A DNA stretch of 64,000 bases from Sinorhizobium medicae (GTDB taxonomy: Bacteria; Pseudomonadota; Alphaproteobacteria; Rhizobiales; Rhizobiaceae). Positions 1-8,625 of this stretch are shown piece after piece. Position 1 is the first letter of the stretch, and each line of letters begins with the position of its first letter. The stretch lies in contig NZ_VITA01000009.1 in the NCBI RefSeq assembly GCF_007827695.1, positions 168,547 through 232,546 of the forward strand, read 5' to 3'. Made by a program: the position numbers and the translations under genes. Under the pieces are notes generated by a model. It did not search any database. It saw only the letters and a program-made list of their open reading frames with translations, and was not told where the DNA came from.

Positions 1-292
1 CATAGATGCGGAACGGTATCGCCTGGTTGAGCGGCGCCCTGCCATCTTCCGGCTTCGGGGGCTTCGGTGCTTGCGCGAGGAGCGCCTGCAGACCGATAGA
101 GATGGCGGTGGTCGCAATCGCCGACGCGATCGACGCGTAAGTAATCGTGGTGGCGCCGATGGCGAAACCGCCGGTACCAAGGACGGCAGTGAAGATCGGC
201 GTGAAGATCGGATCAAACAGAACTTCGCTGTAGAGCGACGTCGTGCAACCCAGACCATAGCGCTGCAGCATCATGCGGTGATGGAAACTCAT
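1..292 (-). CDS. Central tail hub / host-specificity protein (gpJ-like), N-terminal fragment
   Basis: The first 97 codons of a gene that continues past the left window edge. The start codon overlaps the stop of the preceding DUF6950 gene by 4 bases, which fixes the start. The visible part has a small hydrophobic Gly/Ala/Ile/Thr-rich stretch (about residues 37-65) followed by a Pro-Lys-rich linker and the segment PEDGRAPLNQAIPFRIY (about 81-97), which I recognise from the N-terminus of many gpJ-type tail-tip proteins. Position last in the tail module agrees. The receptor-binding part is not visible. Confidence 0.72.
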   Translation of the reverse strand, partial: MSFHHRMMLQRYGLGCTTSLYSEVLFDPIFTPIFTAVLGTGGFAIGATTITYASIASAIATTAISIGLQALLAQAPKPPKPEDGRAPLNQAIPFRIY

Positions 293-708
293 ACGCTCAG
301 GTCTCCATCCGGCGCGCGCCAGGCTGCAACGTGATCAAGTTTCTTGGCGATGACACCGGACGGCGCCAGCAGAGCCCAGAGCGGTCCGAAACGGATCGCG
401 CAGACTTCCTTGACCCCAGCCATGCCGGCAGGAGCGAGCACAACGCCGACATCACCGTCTTGCAGACACACGGTGCGTACAAAGCCGAGCGGCTCAAGTG
501 CGTGCGCAGCGAAGGATACGAGGCCGCCGGCCTGCGCCAGGATGTCGTGAGCGCCTTCCGCCGTGCTGTATGTGCCGCGATAGGCCTCCGCAGGATCGAC
601 GCCGACGCTCTCGCACAGCCAAGTCCCGCAGAAGGTCGTGCAATCATCGCCAGCAACCCCGCCCCACCGGAACTGGTGTGGCAGGGCAAGAAATTCTTGC
701 AAGGTCAT
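289..708 (-). CDS. DUF6950-type tail-assembly protein
   Basis: A 139-residue protein between the minor tail proteins and the tail hub, where lambda has its NlpC-like gpK. It resembles the DUF6950 family found at this position in many alphaproteobacterial phages: FRWGG near residues 13-17, then DDCTTFCGTW at 21-30. The Cys after a short hydrophilic stretch resembles the catalytic Cys region of NlpC/P60 peptidases, so a cell-wall hydrolase ancestry is possible but activity is not shown. The start at 708 has AAGGA just upstream and lies 2 bases past the preceding gene; an ATG 66 bases upstream would add an unlikely Arg-rich leader. Confidence 0.7.
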   Translation of the reverse strand: MTLQEFLALPHQFRWGGVAGDDCTTFCGTWLCESVGVDPAEAYRGTYSTAEGAHDILAQAGGLVSFAAHALEPLGFVRTVCLQDGDVGVVLAPAGMAGVKEVCAIRFGPLWALLAPSGVIAKKLDHVAAWRAPDGDLSV

Positions 709-710
709 GG

Positions 711-1316
711 CTATCCTTGGAAATTCGGCCAGACCGGCTGAACGCCCCTGGCAAGCCGGCTGACGCCGTCGCAAAACTTGTCGGTCAGCGATATCGCCTT
801 CTGATGAGGTGTTGACCAGACAGAGCGGGCGCCCCGGGACCGGGTTGCCTCGCCGGTCACCACGGCGAGCGAAAGCGTGATGCTTGGGCTATCACCCTCC
901 TCAACTGGCGGGCTCACCTCTCCCGTATGTGACGCGGTCCCGGTCCAGATCGGGATAATGCTGCTCATCGGCTGGAAATACCGATCGAGCGTAGTCAACC
1001 CCATTTGGACGGCGGCGCCGCGCACCGGCGGCAAGCTGTCGAGCATCTTTGCCGATGTCGTCGGGTCGAGTCCGGAGAGAGTGAACTCGACGCTGTCGGC
1101 TGTGCCGTTGACCAGTATCTCGAGCGTTGGCACGCCGATTAGACGCCCGCCGCCGAGATAGACGGTTCCTGTTGGGTCGATGCTGTCGAAATTGGCCGGG
1201 ATGTCGTTGATCCCGAACCAGAGATGCAAAGCAGGATCCGTATCGACCCTGAGGAAGATGCCTAACTGATGGCTGCCGCGCATCTCCGCGACGATGCTCG
1301 AGGGTACGAATTCCAT
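711..1316 (-). CDS. Putative minor tail protein
   Basis: A 201-residue protein without membrane segments, between the distal tail-like gene and the DUF6950 gene. Its C-terminal half has a WTGTASHTGE segment and ends with GVSRLARGVQPVWPNFQG, a type of ending I recall from minor tail proteins preceding the NlpC-like gene in rhizobial siphophages. By position it is the functional analogue of lambda gpL or of DUF2163 proteins that connect the distal tail to the hub. The start overlaps the preceding stop by one base, so translation is probably coupled. The family assignment is inference from position. Confidence 0.6.
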   Translation of the reverse strand: MEFVPSSIVAEMRGSHQLGIFLRVDTDPALHLWFGINDIPANFDSIDPTGTVYLGGGRLIGVPTLEILVNGTADSVEFTLSGLDPTTSAKMLDSLPPVRGAAVQMGLTTLDRYFQPMSSIIPIWTGTASHTGEVSPPVEEGDSPSITLSLAVVTGEATRSRGARSVWSTPHQKAISLTDKFCDGVSRLARGVQPVWPNFQG

Positions 1317-2050
1317 CAGAACGCCTCCGTAAACTGAAGCGTCGGCCGCGAATGATACCAGCCCTCATAATCCCAGGGCAGCGTGAAGCCGCGAGGGAAC
1401 TTCATGACGCACATCGGCCGCGCCAGCTCGACACGCGTCCCGGCGGTCACCGCCTCTCGCAACGGAGGAGCGATAGCAAGCGTGTAGACCGGGTTGGTTT
1501 CGTTAGTCTTAGAGATGACCTCCCAGTACCGATAGGCACGCCACCCTTTGGTCGGGTGATAGATCGAGAACCAATCGGACCAGCGCAGCGGCCGGGCAGC
1601 GCCATAGACGCGCATTTTCAGGATGCTGGCGCCGAGTGCCGCCGCTTCTGTCACTTCGCCGTAGACGGTCGCCTGACTGTATCCGGAGCCATCAGAGAAA
1701 AACGAACCGTCAGAATGTGGAATGCCCTTGATGCTCGGGCGCTTCTTGCCGTCGATGACCGGAAACGGTCCGATGCCGTCATTGATGATGGGGACGTTGA
1801 AGAAGCGATAGCCGCCGTTCCCACGTGCCCCGAGCCAGTTGATGACCTCGTGCCGCTCTGTGTCTTCAGCCTGCAGGACGCACCGCTCATAGACGGCAGT
1901 GACGATACCGCCGCCGCTGGTCTCGATGCTAATCGACTCCCCGATACCATTGACGCCGCCGTCGATCGCCGACCCGGGATTGTCGAAACTCGCCCGGGTC
2001 GGCCGTAGATACATGATCGGCACAGTCGGCTGGTTGATGTAGACTGCCAT
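1316..2050 (-). CDS. Putative distal tail / minor tail protein
   Basis: A 244-residue protein directly downstream of the tape measure gene, where phages place distal tail (Dit or gpM-like) proteins that cap the tube and attach the hub. It is rich in Gly, Tyr and Trp, has no signal or membrane segment, and ends with a Trp/Tyr-rich segment (PWDYEGWYHSRPTLQFTEAF). No catalytic motif is visible. It is followed by another minor tail gene with a one-base overlap. Function is inferred from position only. Confidence 0.6.
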   Translation of the reverse strand: MAVYINQPTVPIMYLRPTRASFDNPGSAIDGGVNGIGESISIETSGGGIVTAVYERCVLQAEDTERHEVINWLGARGNGGYRFFNVPIINDGIGPFPVIDGKKRPSIKGIPHSDGSFFSDGSGYSQATVYGEVTEAAALGASILKMRVYGAARPLRWSDWFSIYHPTKGWRAYRYWEVISKTNETNPVYTLAIAPPLREAVTAGTRVELARPMCVMKFPRGFTLPWDYEGWYHSRPTLQFTEAF

Positions 2051-2053
2051 CCA

Positions 2054-4939
2054 TCAGCCTTTCTGCGCTACAAATCGCTTCTGCGTTTCCCCGAAGCCGA
2101 CGCGGCGCTGCTGCTCGTTATACTGAGACAGAGCCTGCCCAACGCCCTGCCGCACAAGGGCGCGGACGTGCTCATCACCGTTTGCACCGATGACGTTGAC
2201 ATTGAGGTTCGCCGGAGCGTTGGAACGCTGGTTGTTGTTGTCGTTCAAGGATTGCATGAGCTTGTGATTGCTCATGACGCCCGATCCCTGCGGCAGGTTT
2301 ACGAGCTCCGGACCGCGCTCGCCGACGACCGACAAGCCACCGGGGGCATAGTTCGTGCCGTTGGCGAAAAGGCCGATCCCGCCGCTGAGCATCGCCGAGG
2401 CGAATTGGCCCGAACCGGAGAATAGACCCATACCGTACTTGGTCAGGCTGCTCAGGATGCCCGAACCGCCGCCGTTGCCCATGAGGGCTTGCGGAATGCT
2501 GGCGAGTGTCTGACCGAGACCGCCGGCACCCTGCCCTAGCTCGCTCAGCCCCTTGACCGTTTCCCTTGATGCTTCGCCGAGCTTGGTGATCGCATCCACG
2601 GCACTGTCGCCTCCGGAATAGGTCCCGATACCCTCGAAGTTGCCGATGCCAGCCTTCTTGGCGCCATACCATGCTCCCCAGCCACTCTTCCTGGCTTCGT
2701 CAAGCGCGAAGTCGATGCCCGCCGGGCCAGCCGACGCATCGGCCGGATCAAGGCCCGTCTGGGCCATAAACTTGTTGCCGAGACCGCCGCCCTTGTAGAG
2801 CTGGAATGGCCCGAACGACGGCTCACGAACTCCGTTCTTGACGTAGTTCGACTGTAGGTTCCAACTGTTGAGACCACCTTCAGACTTGGCAACTCGCAGC
2901 GCGATGTCCGGGTCAATGCCCCGAGCGGCTGCCGCCTTTGCAATATAGCTTGCGATCTCGGTCGTCGGAGGCAGAGCGCCTCGGGTGACGGCACCTACCG
3001 GAGCGGCAAAGGTCTTGTTATCGTTCGCGCCAAGAAATGATCCGAACGTTGTGGTCGCGTTGAACCCCGAAGACAAGGCTCCGGCACCCGCCTTAGAGCC
3101 GCCGGTCAACCAGTTGGCCGCAGCGGTACCAAGTTGATCAAAGATTGCGCCCCAAGCCTTCTCGCTCGCCTTCTGCGCTGCACTCAGCGCCGACTTGACG
3201 ATCGCGTCCCCGATCTTGCCGCCGTTCGCCCATGCCTCCTGGTGGATGCCGTCGAAGAACCCCTTGAAGGCGTCCTTCGCTTCATCCCGGCGCAGGCCTT
3301 GGCGGATTGCGTTCGCCTCAGGCGAATTCAGATCCTCGTTGAAGCCGTAGCGCGTGAGCGTGGCCGCTACCTGCCGGTCGATGGCGCTGCGCTCGGCCTG
3401 GCGCTCCTGAAACGAGATGTCGAGCCAGAAGTCAGCCTTTGCCTCAGCGGCCTGCCGATAGGCCTTCGTGACGTCGTCGACCTTCTCCTTCTGCGTTTCG
3501 AGCTCGAAGAAGTTCGGCTTCTGCCCCGGTACCGGAACGGCCGTCAGCCGGCCATCAGAGTTTAAGATGGTCGTGGCGTCCGGGTCGCCGCTCAACTCGA
3601 TGTTCGGTCGGCTGGTCGGAACACCCGGATTGCGCGGCATGAAATCCGCGGTGCGCATCGTCCTGCCGTTTTCCGTGAAGAACGATCCTGAGATGATGTC
3701 CTGAACGTTGTCGGCCCCGGCAATGCCCGCAATCCAAGCAGCGCGCGCTTCCCGCGAAGCCTCGATGCTGTCTCGGATCGATTTGGTAATGAGGTCGAAG
3801 GCGTCCCGGAACCCGAGAACGGACTTAATGCCATACCGGTCCACCGCTTCAGACAAGAAGCGCTGGGCGTTGTTGATGTCCGCTATCGATGCGGTACCCT
3901 CGTCGAGGCGCTCGCGCAGGTCACCGAAGGCCTGCGAGAAATCCCGGATGAATGCGGGATCAGCATCGATGCTGCGGAGGCCGCGAACCGCCTCGGAGAA
4001 CTGCCGGTTGACACCCTGCAACTCCTCGCCGAGACCCTCTAGCTCTCGGCCGGCCAGAATTTCTCCTGCTTCCCGACCCTGGGTGATCTTATCGGCGCGG
4101 TCGAGCTCGTCGACGTAAGCTTTCAGCTGCGGCGCAGCGTCGCCCCACAGGGCGGCCGCGCGCCGGATCAGATCGTTCTGCTCTTCGAAGAGCTTGCTCG
4201 TCTTGTCCGTGCCGCTTTCGGCCGTCATGAAATACTGGACGAGCGCGGCGGTACCGGCGGTCAAGCCGATAGTGACCAGCGAAACAGGGCTGATCAGCGA
4301 CGCGAAGGCCGATGCCAGACCGGAGACCGGCCGCTCCATCGAACCGAGAACGGACGCAAGCTGCGTGCCCTGCTGCAGACCGATCATGAGCGGGTTCATG
4401 CCCATGGCGGCCGTGACGGCGATATCCTGAAACTGGAACGCAGCATTGCCAGAGTTGAAGCCCTGCGCGCCCGGCCGGTTCGTGTTCGCAGCCTTTACCG
4501 CAGCGCCGGCGGCCGTCGCCGACGTCTTCAGCCTCTCATATGCCTGGCGCTCACGATCGAGAGCCTGCGTCATTTCCTGCGCCGTGATGGCGCCGAGCTT
4601 GTGCGCCCGCTGGATTTCGCCAATGGACGCCTCGTAATCGCGCGTGGCTTTCGCCAACGGCTGATACTTCAGCGTGAGCCGCTCGACTTCCATTCGGAAG
4701 GCGCGCACATGCTCATCCTGCGCTCCGAACGAGCGGCCGAGATCGTCGATCGGAGGCTTGAGCCTGCCGGCGCCCTGTCCTGCCTTCCCAAGCGCGCCGC
4801 CAAGCTGATCGACCTCGTTCTCGAGCTTCCCAACAGCCTGTTGAGTGCGGCCAGCGGCTGCCGTCAGGTGATCGAGGTCAGCGGCGCCTTTGACGGCCGG
4901 CGAACTGTCGATCTTGAAACCAAGGGTAGCTTCAGACAT
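2054..4939 (-). CDS. Tail length tape measure protein with a lysozyme-like domain
   Basis: At 961 residues this is the longest phage gene, lying right after the G/T chaperone genes. The N-terminal third is helical and rich in Ala, Gln and Glu; a hydrophobic stretch lies near residues 215-240, as usual for tape measures that insert into the membrane during DNA entry. Residues about 655-775 look like a transglycosylase/lysozyme fold: RGIDPDIALRVAKSEGG, with a likely catalytic Glu, then a GPFQLY segment near 706-711. Such domains open the cell wall during injection. The C-terminus carries NVNVIGANGDEHVRALVRQG, which recurs in the small protein at 8626-8886. Confidence 0.9.
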   Translation of the reverse strand: MSEATLGFKIDSSPAVKGAADLDHLTAAAGRTQQAVGKLENEVDQLGGALGKAGQGAGRLKPPIDDLGRSFGAQDEHVRAFRMEVERLTLKYQPLAKATRDYEASIGEIQRAHKLGAITAQEMTQALDRERQAYERLKTSATAAGAAVKAANTNRPGAQGFNSGNAAFQFQDIAVTAAMGMNPLMIGLQQGTQLASVLGSMERPVSGLASAFASLISPVSLVTIGLTAGTAALVQYFMTAESGTDKTSKLFEEQNDLIRRAAALWGDAAPQLKAYVDELDRADKITQGREAGEILAGRELEGLGEELQGVNRQFSEAVRGLRSIDADPAFIRDFSQAFGDLRERLDEGTASIADINNAQRFLSEAVDRYGIKSVLGFRDAFDLITKSIRDSIEASREARAAWIAGIAGADNVQDIISGSFFTENGRTMRTADFMPRNPGVPTSRPNIELSGDPDATTILNSDGRLTAVPVPGQKPNFFELETQKEKVDDVTKAYRQAAEAKADFWLDISFQERQAERSAIDRQVAATLTRYGFNEDLNSPEANAIRQGLRRDEAKDAFKGFFDGIHQEAWANGGKIGDAIVKSALSAAQKASEKAWGAIFDQLGTAAANWLTGGSKAGAGALSSGFNATTTFGSFLGANDNKTFAAPVGAVTRGALPPTTEIASYIAKAAAARGIDPDIALRVAKSEGGLNSWNLQSNYVKNGVREPSFGPFQLYKGGGLGNKFMAQTGLDPADASAGPAGIDFALDEARKSGWGAWYGAKKAGIGNFEGIGTYSGGDSAVDAITKLGEASRETVKGLSELGQGAGGLGQTLASIPQALMGNGGGSGILSSLTKYGMGLFSGSGQFASAMLSGGIGLFANGTNYAPGGLSVVGERGPELVNLPQGSGVMSNHKLMQSLNDNNNQRSNAPANLNVNVIGANGDEHVRALVRQGVGQALSQYNEQQRRVGFGETQKRFVAQKG

Positions 4940-4945
4940 CGGCTA

Positions 4946-5302
4946 TCACTTCTTGCTTGGGAAAAGCGCATCGAAGAGACGCGCGGAGAGCGGACGCTCT
5001 GAGACTTTCGGCTTCTCTGGCTCCGGCTCGTCCTTCGGCGCCATGATCTCGCGGCGCTTCAGGTCCATTGCCAGAATGGCATCGAGCTGCCACTGCTTGA
5101 GAACGAGGCCGCGAAGCCTCGCCCATTCTCCAATTGCCTGAAACCCGAGAGCGTTGGGCCCGTAGCCGTTCCCGGTGCGCTGGCTGTCCAGCTCTCGGAA
5201 CCACCACCAGACCTGCTGGCCGGCAGCGGGGATAGCGAGCTTCTTACCTTCGTGCTGATCGACAATAAGCTTACAGAGCCGGTCGATCAGCCTTTGGTAA
5301 AA
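4946..5302 (-). CDS. Tail assembly chaperone extension (gpT part of gpGT), read by -1 frameshift
   Basis: In the -1 frame relative to the upstream G gene an open frame of about 118 codons runs to a TGA at 4946-4948, two bases before the tape measure leader. It encodes a convincing protein (for example AGQQVWWWFRELDSQRTGNG) but has no ATG, GTG or TTG before its 80th codon, so it cannot start on its own. The overlap with the end of G holds TCTTTT (5299-5304), where a Phe codon can slip back one base with perfect re-pairing. This matches the lambda G/GT arrangement common in siphophages. The exact slip site is my inference. Confidence 0.75.
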   Translation of the reverse strand, partial: FYQRLIDRLCKLIVDQHEGKKLAIPAAGQQVWWWFRELDSQRTGNGYGPNALGFQAIGEWARLRGLVLKQWQLDAILAMDLKRREIMAPKDEPEPEKPKVSERPLSARLFDALFPSKK

Positions 5303-5694
5303 GAGCCGCGGCGAACCGCGCGGACCTCGACCTGTTCACGGATGATCCGGAACTTGGTGTAGAGGTTGCGAACATTCTCCTCAGAGAAGGGCACAACACT
5401 GCCCCCAATCTTCGGATTTGGCGACCAGCTCATGGTTGCCTTTGCGAGGATGGCGACCATGCGGGCGTCGCTGTCATCATCCCGGCCAAGGCTTTCGCGC
5501 TCGGCCGCAGCCTTGGCGAACTCCGCGGCAACATCGCGGACCGCTTTCTGCATGCGGTCGCTGTCTGGGCCGACGACTCGGATCTTGAGACCGATCGGCT
5601 TGGCCTGTTCATTCAGGAGATCGATCTCGATACCCTCCTCCTGTGATTGGACGAGGGCTTCGAGACCGGAAAGGTCGACAAACTCTTCAGCCAT
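5287..5694 (-). CDS. Tail assembly chaperone (gpG-like)
   Basis: A 135-residue acidic soluble protein between tail tube and tape measure, the standard place of the gpG chaperone that coats the tape measure during tail assembly. It is not part of the mature virion in the best-studied phages. The stop (5287-5289) lies within the start of the -1 frame that encodes the T domain, so most ribosomes should make G and a few should make the GT fusion. The start overlaps the end of the tail tube gene by one base. Confidence 0.75.
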   Translation of the reverse strand: MAEEFVDLSGLEALVQSQEEGIEIDLLNEQAKPIGLKIRVVGPDSDRMQKAVRDVAAEFAKAAAERESLGRDDDSDARMVAILAKATMSWSPNPKIGGSVVPFSEENVRNLYTKFRIIREQVEVRAVRRGSFTKG

Positions 5695-6431
5695 TACGCA
5701 CCACCGACAGGAGCGACCGTCAGAACGGCGCTGTTGATTTCGACATTGCCCTGAAGCAGGCGAGCGGTGTTGGCGCCCCCGCCGTTTTCCTGGGCGGTCA
5801 TAACGATCCCGTAGAAATACTTGATCGTGCCCGTCGGTACGGTCGTGGCGGTGTGAGTGCCCGACTGCGTGCCGCTGGTGGCAATAGCCGAGCCACCCGG
5901 AGTCGCCGCGACACTGAAATCATTCGCGGTGGGGTTGACGACATAATAGGTCGTTCCGGCAGTGAGGCCCGTCGGCAGCGCGCCTGTCGTCGAGAATTTC
6001 ACAGCCCCACCGGCGACAAGACCGTGCGCGTTCCAGGATATGACGCCTGGAGTGGCTACGGTGATCGTCACAGTCGACGTTTCCGCAGGCGGGGCATCAT
6101 CGAAGGCGAGCTTGAAGGGATAGTTGTAGTCGGTCGCCTCCGCCGCGATCAGCGCAATCTGGCCGGCGTCGTTCGGCAGGATGATGAAGTTGTTCTGCAT
6201 CGAGCCGGCGTTGCGGGTGCCCTTTGCCTTCAGATCGCGCCCAGAAGAGATGATGGATTCGGTGATCAGCGCGGCGGCGTCGCCGATGGCGCCCATCGTC
6301 TGCCACCCCTTGATTTCGGTGAAGGTGACCGAGGTGAAGAGGGATTCGACGATGTCGGCATCGTCCGGGACGTCATTGACGGCCGCGCCGATATAGATTT
6401 TCGCACCGGCGACCGGGTAAAGCTGAGCCAT
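5694..6431 (-). CDS. Major tail tube protein
   Basis: A 245-residue protein upstream of the tail chaperones. The N-terminus (GAKIYIGAAVN, then TEIKGWQTMGAIGD) has the beta-strand-rich pattern of tail tube subunits, and the segment GRDLKAKGTRNAGSMQNNF is typical of lambda gpV-like tube proteins. Residues of about 115-210 form a Thr/Gly/Val-rich block (PTGLTAGTTYYVVNPTANDF) that looks like an inserted surface domain; without it the length would match smaller tube proteins. It should polymerise around the tape measure to form the tail. Confidence 0.8.
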   Translation of the reverse strand: MAQLYPVAGAKIYIGAAVNDVPDDADIVESLFTSVTFTEIKGWQTMGAIGDAAALITESIISSGRDLKAKGTRNAGSMQNNFIILPNDAGQIALIAAEATDYNYPFKLAFDDAPPAETSTVTITVATPGVISWNAHGLVAGGAVKFSTTGALPTGLTAGTTYYVVNPTANDFSVAATPGGSAIATSGTQSGTHTATTVPTGTIKYFYGIVMTAQENGGGANTARLLQGNVEINSAVLTVAPVGGA

Positions 6432-6487
6432 AGCTCATTCCTTTCTGTCTGATTGCGCTTGCCGAAGGCGCAGGAACGGCAGGCCAA

Positions 6488-6919
6488 TCAGGCCGGAACT
6501 TGCGGGTAGCAACGCCACCGGGTGGTGACGGGTATGTTGTGGTGGGTATCCCCTGTCACGAGGACGCCGATTTCCGGATCAACGTCGATGCGGACTTGCG
6601 TGTCGGTCCGGAACAGCTTTGTTCCGCGGCGAAAATGCGCGCGAAGCTGGCCGGCGAGATTGTATCCGTCGACGATCGCGGAGCCTTTCGGCCACATGAC
6701 GTTGGTGCGCACAAAGCCTTGTCGGATCGGGTCCATGACAAGCGAAAGGTCTGTTTCGATCGAGCGGTTGAAGTGGACCTCGACAGAAACGAACTTGCTC
6801 TGTGCAGTCGGCGCGAAAGGCACTCCTGGAAGGACGATGGTTACACCGGCCGGCGGGACAAAGGCCTGCGCTCGAAGCAGCAGCGCCTGATAGATTTTCA
6901 TTTCCACCGTATCAGCCAT
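6488..6919 (-). CDS. Tail terminator protein (DUF4128-like)
   Basis: A 143-residue protein between the neck protein and the tail tube, the usual place of the tail terminator (lambda gpU). It resembles the DUF4128 family: an N-terminal helix (VEMKIYQALLLRAQAF), a strand-rich middle including FVSVEVHFNRSIETDLSL, and a late GVLVTGDTHHNIPVTTRWRC segment. This ring protein caps the growing tail and provides the head-binding surface. Assignment combines sequence pattern and position. Confidence 0.65.
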   Translation of the reverse strand: MADTVEMKIYQALLLRAQAFVPPAGVTIVLPGVPFAPTAQSKFVSVEVHFNRSIETDLSLVMDPIRQGFVRTNVMWPKGSAIVDGYNLAGQLRAHFRRGTKLFRTDTQVRIDVDPEIGVLVTGDTHHNIPVTTRWRCYPQVPA

Positions 6920-6936
6920 CTGTTACCTCTAGGCCC

Positions 6937-7152
6937 ATGGCCGACAAAGCACTCAGCGATACCGAGGTGTATGACCTCTTGCACGAAGCGTTGTCGCTGC
7001 TTCTCAATAAGACGGTTGAGACCGAGAACGGCCGGCAGGTGCTTTCCGCTGCGATCCGCGATTTAGACATCCTTCAGCGCGCGCTGCTCATTATGTCCGA
7101 GGGCTCGGACCCGCTTCAAAGCAACCGCGAACCTTCGCCTCAGCTTCCTTGA
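6937..7152 (+). CDS. Small hypothetical protein on the opposite strand
   Basis: A 71-residue frame reads against the late operon, filling the only gap (6920-7090) between tail terminator and neck genes and overlapping the 3' end of the neck gene by 62 bases. The product is strongly helical (SDTEVYDLLHEALSLLLNKT) with a hydrophobic heptad pattern and resembles a real protein more than antisense noise. No clear ribosome-binding site was seen. It could be a moron gene with its own promoter. Function unknown. Confidence 0.42.
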   Translation: MADKALSDTEVYDLLHEALSLLLNKTVETENGRQVLSAAIRDLDILQRALLIMSEGSDPLQSNREPSPQLP

Positions 7153-7570
7153 CCGTTTGCGGCCAGGTCTGAGCCTCGGCATCAACAAAGCCGAACCCCT
7201 GCTGATTGTAGACACGCCCGAGGCTGTCCTGCCCGACGAAGCCGTAATTCATGCGCGGGCCATAGGCGGCCTGAAATCCAAGATAGAGCGTCTCGCCGAT
7301 ATCGAGGTTGGAGATGATGAGCTCGATCTCCCCACTCTGATTCGGATATTCCCTCTCGCCCTCAACGCGCGGCATTGTGGAAGTCGATGCCATTAGCGAG
7401 TTCTTGAGGTTGCCGGTATCGACCGGGATGCGCCCACCCTCCGCAACCGATGTCCGAACGTTGTTCGCGACCATCTGCGCCGCGGTGCGCAAGACGGCCG
7501 CCTCCCGTTCCTTCTCCGCCTGTACCCATTCCGACACCTGGGCGGCAAAGCTCAGATTGTTCTCAGCCAT
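7091..7570 (-). CDS. HK97 gp10-like neck / tail completion protein
   Basis: A 159-residue protein with the pattern of HK97 gp10-type proteins: an N-terminal amphipathic helix, then VDTGNLKNSL near residues 50-59, then strands ending in a YLGFQAAYGPRMNYGF segment. The VDTGxL motif is characteristic of this family, which helps connect head and tail. It follows the Mu F-like minor head gene with a one-base overlap and precedes the tail terminator, as expected for a neck protein. Confidence 0.75.
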   Translation of the reverse strand: MAENNLSFAAQVSEWVQAEKEREAAVLRTAAQMVANNVRTSVAEGGRIPVDTGNLKNSLMASTSTMPRVEGEREYPNQSGEIELIISNLDIGETLYLGFQAAYGPRMNYGFVGQDSLGRVYNQQGFGFVDAEAQTWPQTVKEAEAKVRGCFEAGPSPRT

Positions 7571-8622
7571 TATCGGCCTCGCGATCTCGCGTATTCCTCG
7601 GGAAAGTCGAAGTTATATTCGACGTGGCAGCGGCAACCGATGATCTCTGCTGCACCAGCGCCGAGACTGGTATCGCCTGGGAAGCGCATCATAGCGCCCG
7701 ATGGCGACTGGAACGGCAAATCCATGCCTGTCACCTCTTCGGCATTCAGGACCAGATGCGTGTGGCGAACACGGCCGTCACCGACCGAGCGCCAACGGCG
7801 AGTGACAATACTGGCGTCGCGGCCGGCGCGGTCCAGTCCCTGCTGATAGGCTTCATGCTTCGCAGCGTGGGCGGATGACTGCGTTTCCGTGCGCGCGATC
7901 GTCTGGGCCCGGAGCTGCACATAGCGGTCCGCCAGACGGCCGGTGATCTTCTGGACGGCGTCGGCCGGAAGCGACCTGCCCTCGCGAATGGCCTTGGCGA
8001 CCTGCCGGTCGAAGCGCTTATCCCGGCGCGTCAGCGTCAGGTAGTGCTTCATGCCCTCTACGTCGCCCGAGAGGAGCGCCGTGCGCGCGTTCTCGACGGC
8101 GCGGGCAAGCTGCGACGTCATGCCGAGCAAGCCACCTTCACGGCGCCCGGTGACCCGGTTGAAGCGGCCGGCGATGTCGAGTGCAATCGTGTTCGGCCCC
8201 TGCCCCTTGGCATAGCCTGCTTCGATACGCTCCCGGGCCATCTGCTTCGTGTCTTCGGTGACGTGCGTGATCAGCGTCGACGAGGCTTCGCGGATGATCT
8301 GCTCGGCACGCTGGTTCTGGACGTCCCACCTGAAGACGACACGGCCGCCCGCCGGATCCGACAGGCGGGGCATGTTCTTGACGACCAGGAGGCCACCTGA
8401 ATTGAAGGCGGTCCGGATCGCCTCGGAGAGCGGCCGGAAGGCTGCCGGGTCGACGTGAAGTGCCGCAATGGCACCCTCAACGTCTCGGCGTTCCAGCCGC
8501 TCGACAACCTCTTTCAACACGATCTCGGATTTGATGTCCTCGATCGCTTCGCGGAAGGCCTTCTCCATTGCTGGGGAAAGCTCCTCGATGAGCGCGTCGA
8601 GCTGCTGCCGAAGAGAGGCCAA
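7570..8622 (-). CDS. Phage minor head protein, Mu gpF / SPP1 gp7-like
   Basis: A 350-residue protein whose C-terminus carries the minor-head signature: TETQSSAHAAKHEAY, then RWRSVGDGRVRHTHLVLNAE and a final EIIGCRCHVEY with a Cys-x-Cys. These are hallmarks of the Phage_Mu_F / head morphogenesis family. Members are head proteins present in few copies, some thought to help DNA leave the capsid. Here the gene sits between connector genes and the neck gene instead of beside the portal, an unusual but not unique position. Confidence 0.85.
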   Translation of the reverse strand: MASLRQQLDALIEELSPAMEKAFREAIEDIKSEIVLKEVVERLERRDVEGAIAALHVDPAAFRPLSEAIRTAFNSGGLLVVKNMPRLSDPAGGRVVFRWDVQNQRAEQIIREASSTLITHVTEDTKQMARERIEAGYAKGQGPNTIALDIAGRFNRVTGRREGGLLGMTSQLARAVENARTALLSGDVEGMKHYLTLTRRDKRFDRQVAKAIREGRSLPADAVQKITGRLADRYVQLRAQTIARTETQSSAHAAKHEAYQQGLDRAGRDASIVTRRWRSVGDGRVRHTHLVLNAEEVTGMDLPFQSPSGAMMRFPGDTSLGAGAAEIIGCRCHVEYNFDFPEEYARSRGR

Positions 8623-8625
8623 GGC

